Source: Haloglomus litoreum
GTDB taxonomy: Archaea; Halobacteriota; Halobacteria; Halobacteriales; Haloarculaceae
Direction of reading: 5' to 3'
Assembly (NCBI RefSeq): GCF_029338515.1
Contig: NZ_CP119988.1
Span: forward strand, 2,728,001 to 2,792,000
DNA length: 64,000 nucleotides
Shown here: piece by piece, positions 16,852 through 25,339 of the stretch
How positions within the stretch are numbered: the stretch's first letter is position 1
Layout: each line of letters starts with the position of its first letter
Notes under the pieces: generated by a model
What the model saw: only the letters and a program-made list of their open reading frames with translations
What the model was told of the DNA's origin: nothing
Database searches by the model: none
Program-made: the position numbers and the translations under genes

Positions 16852-17674
16852 CTAGCGGGCACGGGCCTCCGGGTCCGCGCCGGCGGCCGCTCCCGGCGAC
16901 TGCTCTCTGGTCGTGGGCGCGTCGGCGAACCGCTTCGAGCCCCGACGGACGAGCGAGGGGAGCCGGTGGGCGAGGAACAGCCCGATGCGGGTCCCCAGGT
17001 CCGCGTAGATGACGGCGTCCGTCGAGTCGATACGCCGCGCGAGCTTGCGCCCCACGTCCGCCGGGTCCTGCATCACCGACCCGGGATACCCGAGTGCGGC
17101 GCCCGCCCGCGTGTTCGTCAGCGGCGGGTGCATCAGCGTGACGTGGACCCCCTCGTCGTGCAACTCGAAGCGGAGCGAGCGAACCAGCGCCTCGATGGCG
17201 CCCTTCGTCGAGGCGTACCCCGACAGTGCCGGCGTCCCGGTGATACCGGCCCCGGAACTCACGTTGTGGATGATGCCCTGGCCCTGCTCGCGCATGTGCG
17301 GCAGGACGGCCTGGATGAGCCGGAGGTAGCCGAAGTAGTTGACCTCGAACTCCCGGCGGGTGTCGGCGAGGGTCCGGTCCTCGATACGCGCGAGGTGGAA
17401 CACGCCGGCGTTGTTGACGAGGCGGTCGATGCGACCCCACCCCCCCCACGACGGCCTCGACGGCCCTCTCGACGGCGTCGTCGGAGGTCACGTCACACTC
17501 GACGTAGCGGAACCGGTCGCCGAAGGCCCCACCGAGCGCCTCGATGCGGTCGCCTGCGACGTCGAACGCGGCGACGCGGAAGCCGTCGTCGAGCAGCGTG
17601 GCCGCCAGGTGGTAGCCGATGCCCTCGTTGGCACCCGTGACGACGACGACGCGACCCTCGGAACGATCTCTCAT
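16852..17674 (-). pseudogene. Short-chain dehydrogenase interrupted by a frameshift
   Basis: The two halves of one SDR lie in different frames. The 5' part starts at 17674 (MRDRSEGRVVVVTGANEGIG, NAD(P)-binding Gly motif). Its frame is lost after AVEAVVGG at a run of eight G on the coding strand (8 C at about 17440-17448). The 3' part then continues with RIDRLVNNAGVFHLARIEDR, including NNAG, the catalytic Ser region VSSGAGITG and YASTKGA (YxxxK), ending at 16852. Removing one G restores AVEAVVGGWGRIDRLVNNAG without gaps. The event is either a sequencing error in the homopolymer or a real, possibly phase-variable, break. Confidence 0.85.
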
Positions 17675-17964
17675 GACGCCCCTATGCCGTCGGAGATATT
17701 GAGGGTTGAGACGGCCCCCGGAATCGGACGCCTCCACCGCTGAACGTTCGTTCTACCGCGGCTTCGGCCGTGCACGGAGGGGCCGCACGGATAAACGGCA
17801 GGGCGACCCCGGCCCCCGGCAGCGTGTCGTCGGCCGCGGTCCCAGTACCCCTGGGCCCGAGGCGAGCGCTGACGGGCCGAGACACCGGTCTACGTCGCCA
17901 CGGCGGAATCGGTCTAGCATAGTGGAGGTTCTCCTTACAACTATCCGGGCCCTCGTCCCAGTCG

Positions 17965-18210
17965 ATGAATCCCACCCGCCCCTCGGGCCTGTACGGTGCC
18001 GCCGGAACCTTCATCCTGCTGCTGACCGCGGTCGGCTTCTGGTTCGCCGCCGCCGGCTTCGCGACCTACACCCCCAGCACCGGTTCGACCCTCTCGACCA
18101 TCGCCGCCGCCAGCACGCTCGCCGCCGTCGTGCTGTTCGGGCTGACCGTCCGGTCCGCCATCCTCGGCGGGACCTCGCCGCAGCAGCATCGCCGGCGCTC
18201 CACCCGGTGA
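17965..18210 (+). CDS. Small membrane protein with two hydrophobic helices
   Basis: An 81-residue protein with two membrane segments, LYGAAGTFILLLTAVGFWFA and a second around residues 45-66 (STIAAASTLAAVVLFGLTV), and a basic C-terminal tail (QQHRRRSTR). It is unnamed, but such proteins are frequent in haloarchaea. The start ATG 17965 sits about 27 bases after ccttacaacta (17932-17942), which is TATA-like. The 290 bases before it (17675-17964) carry no other gene. Confidence 0.7.
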   Translation: MNPTRPSGLYGAAGTFILLLTAVGFWFAAAGFATYTPSTGSTLSTIAAASTLAAVVLFGLTVRSAILGGTSPQQHRRRSTR

Positions 18211-18229
18211 CCGCGGCGACGGCGTCACC

Positions 18230-18646
18230 TCACTCCCCGCCCCACGCCCCTCTGGTATCGCTGCCACCGGTCTTGAACGTCCCTCGACCGAGCGCGACCG
18301 TCTCGTCGTCACCTTCTCGCTCGACCAGTACGTCCACGGAGCCGACGCTGTCCCCGTTCCGGACCACCTCGGCCTCCGCCCGGAGGTCGTCGGTGCCCGG
18401 CGCGAGGTAGTCCAGCCTGAGGTCGACGGTCGGCGTGAGCGCCATATCGTTCGCGCTGCTGACGGCCCAGTAGCCGACCGAGTCCGCAAGCGACGCGACC
18501 GCGCCGCCGTGCGCGACCCGCGTTCCGGGGGCGGCGCTGTGCTCGTCGGTCAGTTCCATCCGCGCGGCGGCGTAGCCATCCTCGATCGCAGTGATGTCGA
18601 TCCCGAGCAGGTCGTAGTAGGGAACCCACGCGTCGTCGGCGTCCAT
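18230..18646 (-). CDS. PaaI-type hotdog thioesterase
   Basis: A 138-residue hotdog-fold thioesterase. The signature is RVAHGGAVASLADSVGYWAV near residue 42, with the Gly-rich helix and acidic residue of the PaaI/HGG group, then LRLDYLAPGTDDLRAEAEVV. It hydrolyses acyl- or aromatic acyl-CoA. It is divergent from the enoyl-CoA hydratase gene across an AT-rich region, so the two may share regulation in acyl-CoA metabolism. Confidence 0.88.
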   Translation of the reverse strand: MDADDAWVPYYDLLGIDITAIEDGYAAARMELTDEHSAAPGTRVAHGGAVASLADSVGYWAVSSANDMALTPTVDLRLDYLAPGTDDLRAEAEVVRNGDSVGSVDVLVEREGDDETVALGRGTFKTGGSDTRGAWGGE

Positions 18647-18846
18647 GACGGTCGGTGCAGGGGATGGGACATAGCCCTCGGGGTGGGCAGATAACTCGTA
18701 TATTATCGAAATTAGTCGGGAAATTTAGATTTAATCCGCAAAGCAGAGAGATAATAGAACTGAACGGAGAGTATCCGACAGGCGTGTACCGTACCGGTGT
18801 TGCCGACAGGAGGATACTGGTCCCACCCGACCCGTCCGGCGCGGAC

Positions 18847-18853
18847 ACTTATG
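18847..18853 (+). promoter_or_regulatory. TATA element for the enoyl-CoA hydratase gene
   Basis: acttatg is centred 28 bases before ATG 18878, predicting a leaderless transcript. The ATG within the element itself (18851) opens the same frame but would be upstream of the predicted transcription start, so it is rejected as the start codon. Confidence 0.5.
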
Positions 18854-18877
18854 CTCTCGCCGAACGACCCTCGCCGC

Positions 18878-19669
18878 ATGACCGCTCCCGACTTCGATGC
18901 GGAGACCGTCTCCCTTGACTGGAACGACGCCGGCACCGTCGCGACGCTGACGGTGGACCGGCCGGACAAGCTGAACGCGCTCGACGAGACGACGCTCCGG
19001 GCCATCCCCGACGCGCTCGACGCCGCACGCGACGACGCCCGAGCGCTGGTGGTGACCGGTGCCGGCGAGAAGGCGTTCGTCGCGGGCGCCGACATCGCCC
19101 ACATGTCCCAGCTCGGCGTGGCCGAGGCGTACGACTACTGCCAGCTCGGGCACGCCGTGATGGACGCCGTCGAGGCGTTCCCCGTCCCGGTGGTGGCGGC
19201 CGTGAACGGGTACGCGTTCGGCGGCGGCTGCGAACTGGCGCTCGCCGCGGACATCCGTGTCGCGAGCGAGAACGCGCTCGTCGGCCAGACGGAGATCGAC
19301 CTCGGCATCGTCCCCGGCTGGGGCGGGACCCAGCGCCTCGCGCGCCTCGTCCCCGACGAGACGGCCCGCCGGATGGTGTTCCTCGGCGAGCGACTCGACG
19401 CCGAGGCCTGCCTCGACGCGGGGCTCGTGGGCGAGGTGGTCCCGCACGAGGAGTGCGTCGAGCACGCGCAGGGGCTGGCCGGGCGCATCGCCGCGAAACC
19501 GCGGTTCGCGCTGCAGGGCGCGAAGGAGGCGCTCAACCAGGTCCACGAGAGCCCGCAGTCCGCCGGGCTGGAGTACGAGAAGCGCGTCTGGAGCGGTCTC
19601 TTCGGCACGCACGACCAGCAGGAGGGGATGGAGGCGTTCCTCGAGGACCGCGACCCAGAGTTCGAGTGA
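18878..19669 (+). CDS. Enoyl-CoA hydratase/isomerase
   Basis: A 263-residue crotonase-fold enzyme that hydrates trans-2-enoyl-CoA in beta-oxidation or related acyl-CoA pathways. Motifs are TVDRPDKLNALDE, KAFVAGADIAHM (oxyanion hole), NGYAFGGGCELALAADIRVA and EIDLGIVPGWGGTQRLAR. Both usual acidic residues are in place: E123 of GGGCEL and E143 of QTEIDLGIVPG. The C-terminal helix is LEYEKRVWSGLFGTHDQQEG, with the HDQQEGMxAF end typical of this group. Confidence 0.94.
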   Translation: MTAPDFDAETVSLDWNDAGTVATLTVDRPDKLNALDETTLRAIPDALDAARDDARALVVTGAGEKAFVAGADIAHMSQLGVAEAYDYCQLGHAVMDAVEAFPVPVVAAVNGYAFGGGCELALAADIRVASENALVGQTEIDLGIVPGWGGTQRLARLVPDETARRMVFLGERLDAEACLDAGLVGEVVPHEECVEHAQGLAGRIAAKPRFALQGAKEALNQVHESPQSAGLEYEKRVWSGLFGTHDQQEGMEAFLEDRDPEFE

Positions 19670-19688
19670 GAGGTCGCTGTCTCGCCGC

Positions 19689-20072
19689 TCAGTACCGGTA
19701 CAGCGACAGCACGAACGGCAGCCGGTTCAGCAGCCAGATGGCGACCGGCAGGCCGACGATGGTGACGGCGAACAGCGCGGCGACGCCGACCCATGTCAGC
19801 GAGAGCCACGACCCGACGAAGACGAACCACACCGCCCGCACCAGCAGCGGGTACTGACTGGACGGGTCCGCAGCGTCCGGGTCCCGCAGCCCGCTCACCT
19901 CGCTGGGCGGTTTGAGCGTCAGCACGCGCGGGGTCTGGTTGACGAGCTTGATACCCAGCGGGATGGTCACGATGGGGACGTGCAGCAGCCACGCGATGAA
20001 CAGGACGACGGGCGTGAGCCACCAGCCCACGAGCAGGAACCACGCCGCCCGGAGGACGATGTTGGGGGCCAT
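19689..20072 (-). CDS. yccF: YccF-family membrane protein
   Basis: A 127-residue protein with two copies of the short membrane module of the YccF family: RAAWFLLVGWWLTPVVLFIA ... TIPLGIKLVN and RAVWFVFVGSWLSLTWVGVA ... VGLPVAIWLLNRLP. Each module has two hydrophobic stretches. The function is unknown. Confidence 0.85.
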   Translation of the reverse strand: MAPNIVLRAAWFLLVGWWLTPVVLFIAWLLHVPIVTIPLGIKLVNQTPRVLTLKPPSEVSGLRDPDAADPSSQYPLLVRAVWFVFVGSWLSLTWVGVAALFAVTIVGLPVAIWLLNRLPFVLSLYRY

Positions 20073-20197
20073 ACCCGACCCAGGCCGTCGCCGGGGATAG
20101 CTCCGCCGGCCGAAGCCGACGCCGTCGGTGGTCGCGGTGCGAGGCGCTCACAGGGAACCGTAACCGGGTAATGGCGCGGGGGCCTCGTCCGGGGTAG

Positions 20198-21397
20198 ATG
20201 GGAATCGGGACAGCGACGGCCCGGCTGCGCGGCGGCGGCCGGGGGTGGGTGCTCCTCACCATCGCTGTCGGGTGGGTGTTCGTCCTCGGCGGGCGCTTCC
20301 TGGTCCCCGCGGTCCTCCCCCAGGTGACGGGCACCTTCGCGGTCGGGAACACGGGCGGCGGCATCGCCGTCACGGTCATCTGGGGGACGTACGCCCTGAT
20401 GCAGTCACCGGCGGGTATCCTGGTCGACCGCCTGGGCGAGCGCCGGCTCCTGACGGGGAGCCTCCTGCTGTCGGCGGGGAGCGTCGTCGTCCTGGGCGTG
20501 GCGCCCGCGTACCTCGCGTTCCTCGGTGGGTGTGCGGCGTTCGGGTTCGCGACGGGCCTGTACGGCCCCGGGCGCGGCACCGCGCTCGCGCGGACCTTCC
20601 CCGACGACGACGGCACGGCCATCGGCGTCACGCTCGCGGCCGGCTCCGTCGGGTCGGCCGTCCTGCCGTTCCTGGCGGGCGCGCTCGTCGGGAGCGTGAG
20701 CTGGCGCTACGTCGTCGCGGGGCTCGCGCCACCGCTGCTCGTGGCGGCCGCCTTCGCCTGGCGGACCGTCCCGGAACACGACCGGCAGCACACGAGCAGC
20801 CCGCCGCCGGCCGACGAGCTGGTCGGCGACGTCCTCCGGGCCGTCCGGCGCCGGGGGGTCGCCGTCGCCGTCGCCGCGGTCACGCTGATGCTGTTCGCCT
20901 TCCAGGGCCTCTCTGCGTTCTACGTCACCTACCTGGCACGGTCGATGCCCCAGCGGACGGCGGCGGGCCTGTTCGCGCTCCTGTTCCTCGGGGGAGCGGT
21001 CGCACAGCTCGCAGGGGGTGCCGCGGCGGACCGCTACGGCGAGCGCGTCGTCCTGACCGTCACGGCCGCCGTCGGCGCCGTCTCGGTCGGGGCGGTCCCG
21101 TTCGTCGACGGGGTGTGGCCGCTCGCGGCGCTCTCGATCGCCCTCGGGACGCGGCTGGCCATCGCCCCCGTCTCGAACGCCTACGTCATCGCCGTCCTCC
21201 CGGACGCCGTCACGGGAACCGCCTGGGGGACGCTCCGGACGGCGTTCTTCCTGCTGGGCGCGACCGGCTCGACGGTGGTCGGCGCGATGGCCGACCGGGG
21301 GCTGTTCGACGAGGCGTTCCTCCTGCTGGCCGCCGTGACGGCCGCCGCGGCGGTGCTGTACGCCTTCCTGCCGTCGCGGGAAGCGGTCGGGGCGTGA
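20198..21397 (+). CDS. MFS transporter, possible partner of the FGGY kinase
   Basis: A 399-residue membrane protein with about twelve segments and the MFS loop motif GILVDRLGERRLLTG between segments 2 and 3. The first half is very Gly/Ala-rich. Substrate is not readable. It is convergent with the sugar kinase gene (stop codons 37 bases apart) and lies near the RuBisCO-like gene, so uptake of a sugar or sugar acid is possible; this is position-based inference. Confidence 0.88.
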   Translation: MGIGTATARLRGGGRGWVLLTIAVGWVFVLGGRFLVPAVLPQVTGTFAVGNTGGGIAVTVIWGTYALMQSPAGILVDRLGERRLLTGSLLLSAGSVVVLGVAPAYLAFLGGCAAFGFATGLYGPGRGTALARTFPDDDGTAIGVTLAAGSVGSAVLPFLAGALVGSVSWRYVVAGLAPPLLVAAAFAWRTVPEHDRQHTSSPPPADELVGDVLRAVRRRGVAVAVAAVTLMLFAFQGLSAFYVTYLARSMPQRTAAGLFALLFLGGAVAQLAGGAAADRYGERVVLTVTAAVGAVSVGAVPFVDGVWPLAALSIALGTRLAIAPVSNAYVIAVLPDAVTGTAWGTLRTAFFLLGATGSTVVGAMADRGLFDEAFLLLAAVTAAAAVLYAFLPSREAVGA

Positions 21398-21434
21398 GTG
21401 TGGCCCGAGGCGCCCGAGTGGAACCGGGGGCGGC

Positions 21435-22940
21435 TCACCCCCTGTAGAGGCCCCGGGCCGCCCGCCATCGTTCCCCGAACCGCTGGCGCGCCGCCGCGTA
21501 CGTCTCGGGGTCGCACGAGGGCTCGACCGTCCCGACGACCCGGCAGAGTGCGTCGCGTGCGTCGTCGACGGTCCCGTAGACGCCCGCGTCCAGCGCGGCC
21601 GGGAGGACGGCCCCGGCGGTGGTCCGGGGCGCCATGCGCGTGACCGGGCGGTCCCACGCGGCGGCCCGGAGGCCGTTCCACCAGTCGTAGTCCCCCACTC
21701 CAGGGTCGTCGGTCCCGGAGTGGTCCGGCTCCACACCGTCGGGCGCGCCGCCCCCGAGCAGCCGGACGGCACCGGCACCGCCCGCGTCGAGGAACCAGCC
21801 CTCCGCGAGCGCGACGCCGAGCGCGACACCGCGGAACAGGCGGCCGCGCGCAACCCCCGGGTCGGCATCCGTCCAGAGCCCCGCCAGCGTGTTCGCCATC
21901 CGCCCGTCGTCGAACGGGGAGCGGTCCCCCTGCGGGAGGAAGCCGTACTCCGTGCCGGGGTCGGCGGCGGCCGCGGCGTCGAGCGCGGCCGCCGGGGAGC
22001 GGTCGAACAGGCGCGCCAGCCACCGGAACGTCGCGCCCGAGTCGAAAGCGGCCCCGGCGAGCCAGCCGTCCAGCGGGTGTCGGTGGTAGTAGAACGGGCC
22101 GTCGCCCGCGCGGGTCTCGGTGACGCCCTTGACGACGCTCGTCGAGCCACAGGTGACACCCCAGTCCCCGGGTTCCAGACAGCCCATCCCGAGCGCGGCG
22201 GCGTTGCCGTCCGTCACGCCGAGGTGGAGGCTCGCCCCCTCGAGACCCATCCGGCTGGCCAAGGGTCCGGCCGCGGTGCCGACGTGGTCGCCCGGAGCCG
22301 CGATATCAGGGAGACGGTCGGTCGACACGTCGGCCGCGGCGAACAGGTCGTCGAGCCACGAGGGCGCCCCGGCCACGTCGGCACCGAACTTCAGCGCGTT
22401 CGTCCAGTCGGTCGTCGGGGCCCACGCCTCGCCCGCGGGGGCGAGCAGCCGCCAGGTGAGCCACGTCGCCGCCGGGAGGTACCACCGCGCCTCGCCGTAC
22501 GCCGGCCGGTCCTCGCGGGCGCTCGCCAGTGTCGGGAGCGGGGCCGTCGCACCGACGGGCACGCCGAGGTCGCTCGCCCGGTCGGCGGCGTCGGCCGCGG
22601 CGAACGCCGCCGCCGTGTCGGGGTCGGCACGCTCGTCGTACCGGAGTGGCGGCGCCACCGGCTCCCCGGCGTCGTCGGTCGCGACCACGGTCCCCGAGGT
22701 GGAGGTGACGGCGACGACGTGGTCCCCGTCGGGGATGTCGGGGGCCGCAGCCGCGAGGGCGTGCTCCCAGTCGGTGGTCGTCTCCCCTTCCAGCGGCGCC
22801 TCGCCCGAGGCGACGAGGTCGCCCGCGCGGTCGTAGGCAGCGACGCGGGCGCCGGAGCTGCCGAGGTCGATGCCGACGAGCACCGGGTCGTCCGTGGGAC
22901 CGTCGGGCGGATCCCCGGACGTGTCGTGTAGCGAGGTCAT
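21435..22940 (-). CDS. FGGY-family carbohydrate kinase
   Basis: A 501-residue ATP-dependent sugar kinase. The phosphate-binding N-terminus is VGIDLGSSGARVAAYD (residues 22-37). The catalytic base is D244 in GVTDGNAAALG, and the second ATPase motif is GDWGVTCGSTSVVKG (258-272). A C-terminal ATP motif is AVRLLGGGAPDG. The group includes xylulokinase, gluconokinase and related pentitol kinases; the phosphorylated sugar is not determined. It is transcribed divergently from the operon that encodes the RuBisCO-like protein, sharing a 142-base gap, which suggests a common pathway. Confidence 0.9.
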   Translation of the reverse strand: MTSLHDTSGDPPDGPTDDPVLVGIDLGSSGARVAAYDRAGDLVASGEAPLEGETTTDWEHALAAAAPDIPDGDHVVAVTSTSGTVVATDDAGEPVAPPLRYDERADPDTAAAFAAADAADRASDLGVPVGATAPLPTLASAREDRPAYGEARWYLPAATWLTWRLLAPAGEAWAPTTDWTNALKFGADVAGAPSWLDDLFAAADVSTDRLPDIAAPGDHVGTAAGPLASRMGLEGASLHLGVTDGNAAALGMGCLEPGDWGVTCGSTSVVKGVTETRAGDGPFYYHRHPLDGWLAGAAFDSGATFRWLARLFDRSPAAALDAAAAADPGTEYGFLPQGDRSPFDDGRMANTLAGLWTDADPGVARGRLFRGVALGVALAEGWFLDAGGAGAVRLLGGGAPDGVEPDHSGTDDPGVGDYDWWNGLRAAAWDRPVTRMAPRTTAGAVLPAALDAGVYGTVDDARDALCRVVGTVEPSCDPETYAAARQRFGERWRAARGLYRG

Positions 22941-23082
22941 GCGGACCCGGGCGGGCGCCAGCCACCTCGGCGTTTCGCCTCGCCGGGACGGTGGCGGCGT
23001 CCCGGACGACCGCCGGACCCCGGGGTGGTCGGCCGCTGCCGGGTCCTGAGGGTTTTAGCCGCCGGGCGCACAGCCACGCTGT

Positions 23083-23598
23083 ATGCTGGGTTCGGACATA
23101 CTGACGGCGTCCCTGCCGGCGCTCATCGGGACGCTCGGCGGGGTGGTGGTCGGGCAACTGCTGACGGCCAGCCGGGAGCGACGAAGGCAGGCACAGGCGC
23201 GGGAGCGCCGCCGCCAGGACGCCCGGACCGCCATCGCGGCGGAACTGGCGTCCGTCCGCGAGTACCTGCGGGACGCCGACTACGACGACCCGGACGACCA
23301 CCCGACCTACCCGACGGCGGCGTTCGACAGCAGCGTCGCGAGCGGCGACTTCGCGCTGCTGGACGGCGGGACACGCCGGGAGATCTCGACGGCGTACGGT
23401 CTCGTCGAGCGGGTCCGCGAGGCCGAGGACAGCCTCGTCCGGGCGCGGGCGGAGGGCAACGCCGACGAGTTCCTCCGACGGCGCTACGGGGACCACAAGC
23501 GCTCGCTCGTCGAGCACCTCGACGGGTTCGTCGAGGAGCTCGAGACGGCCGAGACCGCGGCCGACGGCACCGCCGAGCCGACGGGGGTGGTCGGATGA
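23083..23598 (+). CDS. N-terminal membrane anchor with Arg-rich coiled coil
   Basis: A 171-residue protein with one membrane segment (ILTASLPALIGTLGGVVVGQ, about residues 6-26) followed by a long basic helix (SRERRRQAQARERRRQDART) and more helices with a charged pattern. The end is acidic. The family is unknown. Its stop codon overlaps the start of the RuBisCO-like gene (ATGA), so the two are co-translated and may work together, for example as a membrane anchor or assembly factor. That role is speculation from the coupling. Confidence 0.75.
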   Translation: MLGSDILTASLPALIGTLGGVVVGQLLTASRERRRQAQARERRRQDARTAIAAELASVREYLRDADYDDPDDHPTYPTAAFDSSVASGDFALLDGGTRREISTAYGLVERVREAEDSLVRARAEGNADEFLRRRYGDHKRSLVEHLDGFVEELETAETAADGTAEPTGVVG

Positions 23599-24893
23599 CC
23601 GACTACATCGACGTGACCTACAGCGTCGAACTCACGGCGGACCCCGACATCCGCGCGCAGGACAGCATGCCCGACGACCTGCTGGAGATGGGTGAGATCA
23701 TCGCCCAGGAGCAGTCCGTCGGCGGCTACGACAAGCCCTTCCATCGGGACTTCGACGTCGAGCCCTACCGGGCGCGAGCCACACCGAACCCCTCGACCGG
23801 GTCGGTCACGGTCCGGTTCCCCACCGACAACATCGCCCCGGAGCCGGCGCACCTGCTGAACTACGTCGCCGGCGACGTGTTCGGCTCGAAGTACGTCGAG
23901 CACATCCGCGTCACGGACATCAGCTTCCCGAAGCCGTTCGTCGACCGGTTCCCCGGTCCGCGGTTCGGGCAGGCCGGCATCCGTGAGCGGGTCGACCGGG
24001 AGGGGCCGCTGCTGGGGATGATCCTGAAGCCGTCGCTGGGGCTCACGCCCGAACGCATCGGGGACCTCGTGCGGGCGGCGGCGCAACCGGGCGCCCACCT
24101 CGACGACGAACCGGACGACCTCGGCGGCGTCGACATCGTGAAGGAGGACGAGAAGCTGACGGACCCCGACTACTGCGCGTTCGAGGACCGGCTGGACGAG
24201 GTGGTCGCGGCCCTGCGCGACGTCCCGGAGCCGCCGCTGTACGTGCTCAACGTCACCGCCCGCGAGGACGCCTTCCGCGAGTACGTCGCGGGCCACGACC
24301 TCGAGGACGTGCTTGACCGCTTCGTCCTGCTGGTGACGGTCATCTCCCACGGGTTCGGCCGGATGCAGACCCTCGCCGAGGACGACACCCTCGGCCTCCC
24401 GACGTACGCCCACCGCGCGGGGCACGCGGCGCTCACCCGGACGGCCCACGGCATCGAGATGCGCGTCCTCGAGCAGCTCTCGCGGCTCGCTGGCGCCGAC
24501 TTCGCCCACTGCGGCGCCATCGCCGGCAACCACCGCCGCGACCGCGCCGAGGTGGTGACGAACCGGCGCGTCCTCGACACCACCACGCCGCCCTGGGACG
24601 GTCTCGAACCCTGCCTCCCGGTGGTCTCGGGCGGCGTCGACCCGACGAACATCAAGGAGAACATGGAGGCGGTCGGCGAGCGCGACCACCAGGAGCAGCT
24701 CGTGTTCATGATCGGCTCGGGCATCTACGGCCACAGCGGCGGCACGCTCCCCGGTATCGCCGCCGGCGTCCGCGCCAACCGCGAGGCCATCGACGCCGCC
24801 CGGGAGGGCCTCGGCCACGGCGACATCGAGACGCGGGTCCACCACGACTACCCCCACATGGAGGCGTGGCTGGAGGCCGACCGCGAGGACTGA
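23595..24893 (+). CDS. RuBisCO-like protein (form IV type)
   Basis: A 432-residue protein with the RuBisCO large-subunit fold. Aligned by eye to form III RuBisCO, several catalytic residues remain: E39 (E60 in the spinach enzyme), K145 (K175), the carbamylation site K183 with D185 and E186 (K201, D203, E204), H273 and H277 (H294, H298), H305 (H327), S345 (S379) and the phosphate-binding glycines in GSGIYGHSGG. Others are lost: the loop-6 lysine K334 is N312 (AIAGNHRRD instead of GKLEG), K177 is S147 (KPSLG) and N123 is D94. This makes CO2 fixation unlikely and suggests an enolase, isomerase or decarboxylase on a sugar phosphate. Its neighbours are a divergent sugar kinase and a transporter. 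Confidence 0.9.
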   Translation: MTDYIDVTYSVELTADPDIRAQDSMPDDLLEMGEIIAQEQSVGGYDKPFHRDFDVEPYRARATPNPSTGSVTVRFPTDNIAPEPAHLLNYVAGDVFGSKYVEHIRVTDISFPKPFVDRFPGPRFGQAGIRERVDREGPLLGMILKPSLGLTPERIGDLVRAAAQPGAHLDDEPDDLGGVDIVKEDEKLTDPDYCAFEDRLDEVVAALRDVPEPPLYVLNVTAREDAFREYVAGHDLEDVLDRFVLLVTVISHGFGRMQTLAEDDTLGLPTYAHRAGHAALTRTAHGIEMRVLEQLSRLAGADFAHCGAIAGNHRRDRAEVVTNRRVLDTTTPPWDGLEPCLPVVSGGVDPTNIKENMEAVGERDHQEQLVFMIGSGIYGHSGGTLPGIAAGVRANREAIDAAREGLGHGDIETRVHHDYPHMEAWLEADRED

Positions 24894-25040
24894 CGGACCC
24901 GGCCGTAGAAAGGCCGTCCCCCGACGATACGGCGAATGACGGGTCGTTCATGTATCTCCGGAATCGGTCATAAGTCTCCCCAGTAATCCGGGCGTCAGGT
25001 CCGTACTCGTCAACCCGGTAGGGGGAGGTGGTGTCACACG

Positions 25041-25268
25041 ATGCGATCAAACGAGAACGCGGTCACGCACCGAGACCTGCCGCCGAAGGTGTCCGAGCGC
25101 GCGGCGGCGGAGCAGCAGTCGCCCGTCAGGCACGAGGACTGGCTCCAGCGGCTCCTCGGCCGGGCACGACCCCGCCACGACCTCCGGACGCTCGCGGACC
25201 GGCTGGGCAACGAGGCCCGACGCCTGCGCGAGGGGGCCGCTCGACTCGGCCGCCGCCTGACGACGTAA
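25041..25268 (+). CDS. Small basic helical protein
   Basis: A 75-residue protein with an Arg-rich helical pattern (DWLQRLLGRARPRHDLRTLA, then RLGNEARRLREGAARLGRRL). It contains no Cys and no membrane segment. Its basic composition is unlike most proteins here and hints at nucleic acid or membrane-surface binding. It is a small hypothetical with modest coding quality. A TATA-like element is not obvious in the 147 bases before it. Confidence 0.5.
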   Translation: MRSNENAVTHRDLPPKVSERAAAEQQSPVRHEDWLQRLLGRARPRHDLRTLADRLGNEARRLREGAARLGRRLTT

Positions 25269-25339
25269 CGCCCCCGACGACCAGCTGATTTCTTGCGCCG
25301 CGCTCAGTCACCGACAGCCGCACCACTCGATGGCGCGCC

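Noticed and set aside
23595-24893. Calling the protein a true CO2-fixing RuBisCO
   Set aside because: The loop-6 lysine is Asn and the KPK motif is KPS; a catalytic RuBisCO needs both lysines.
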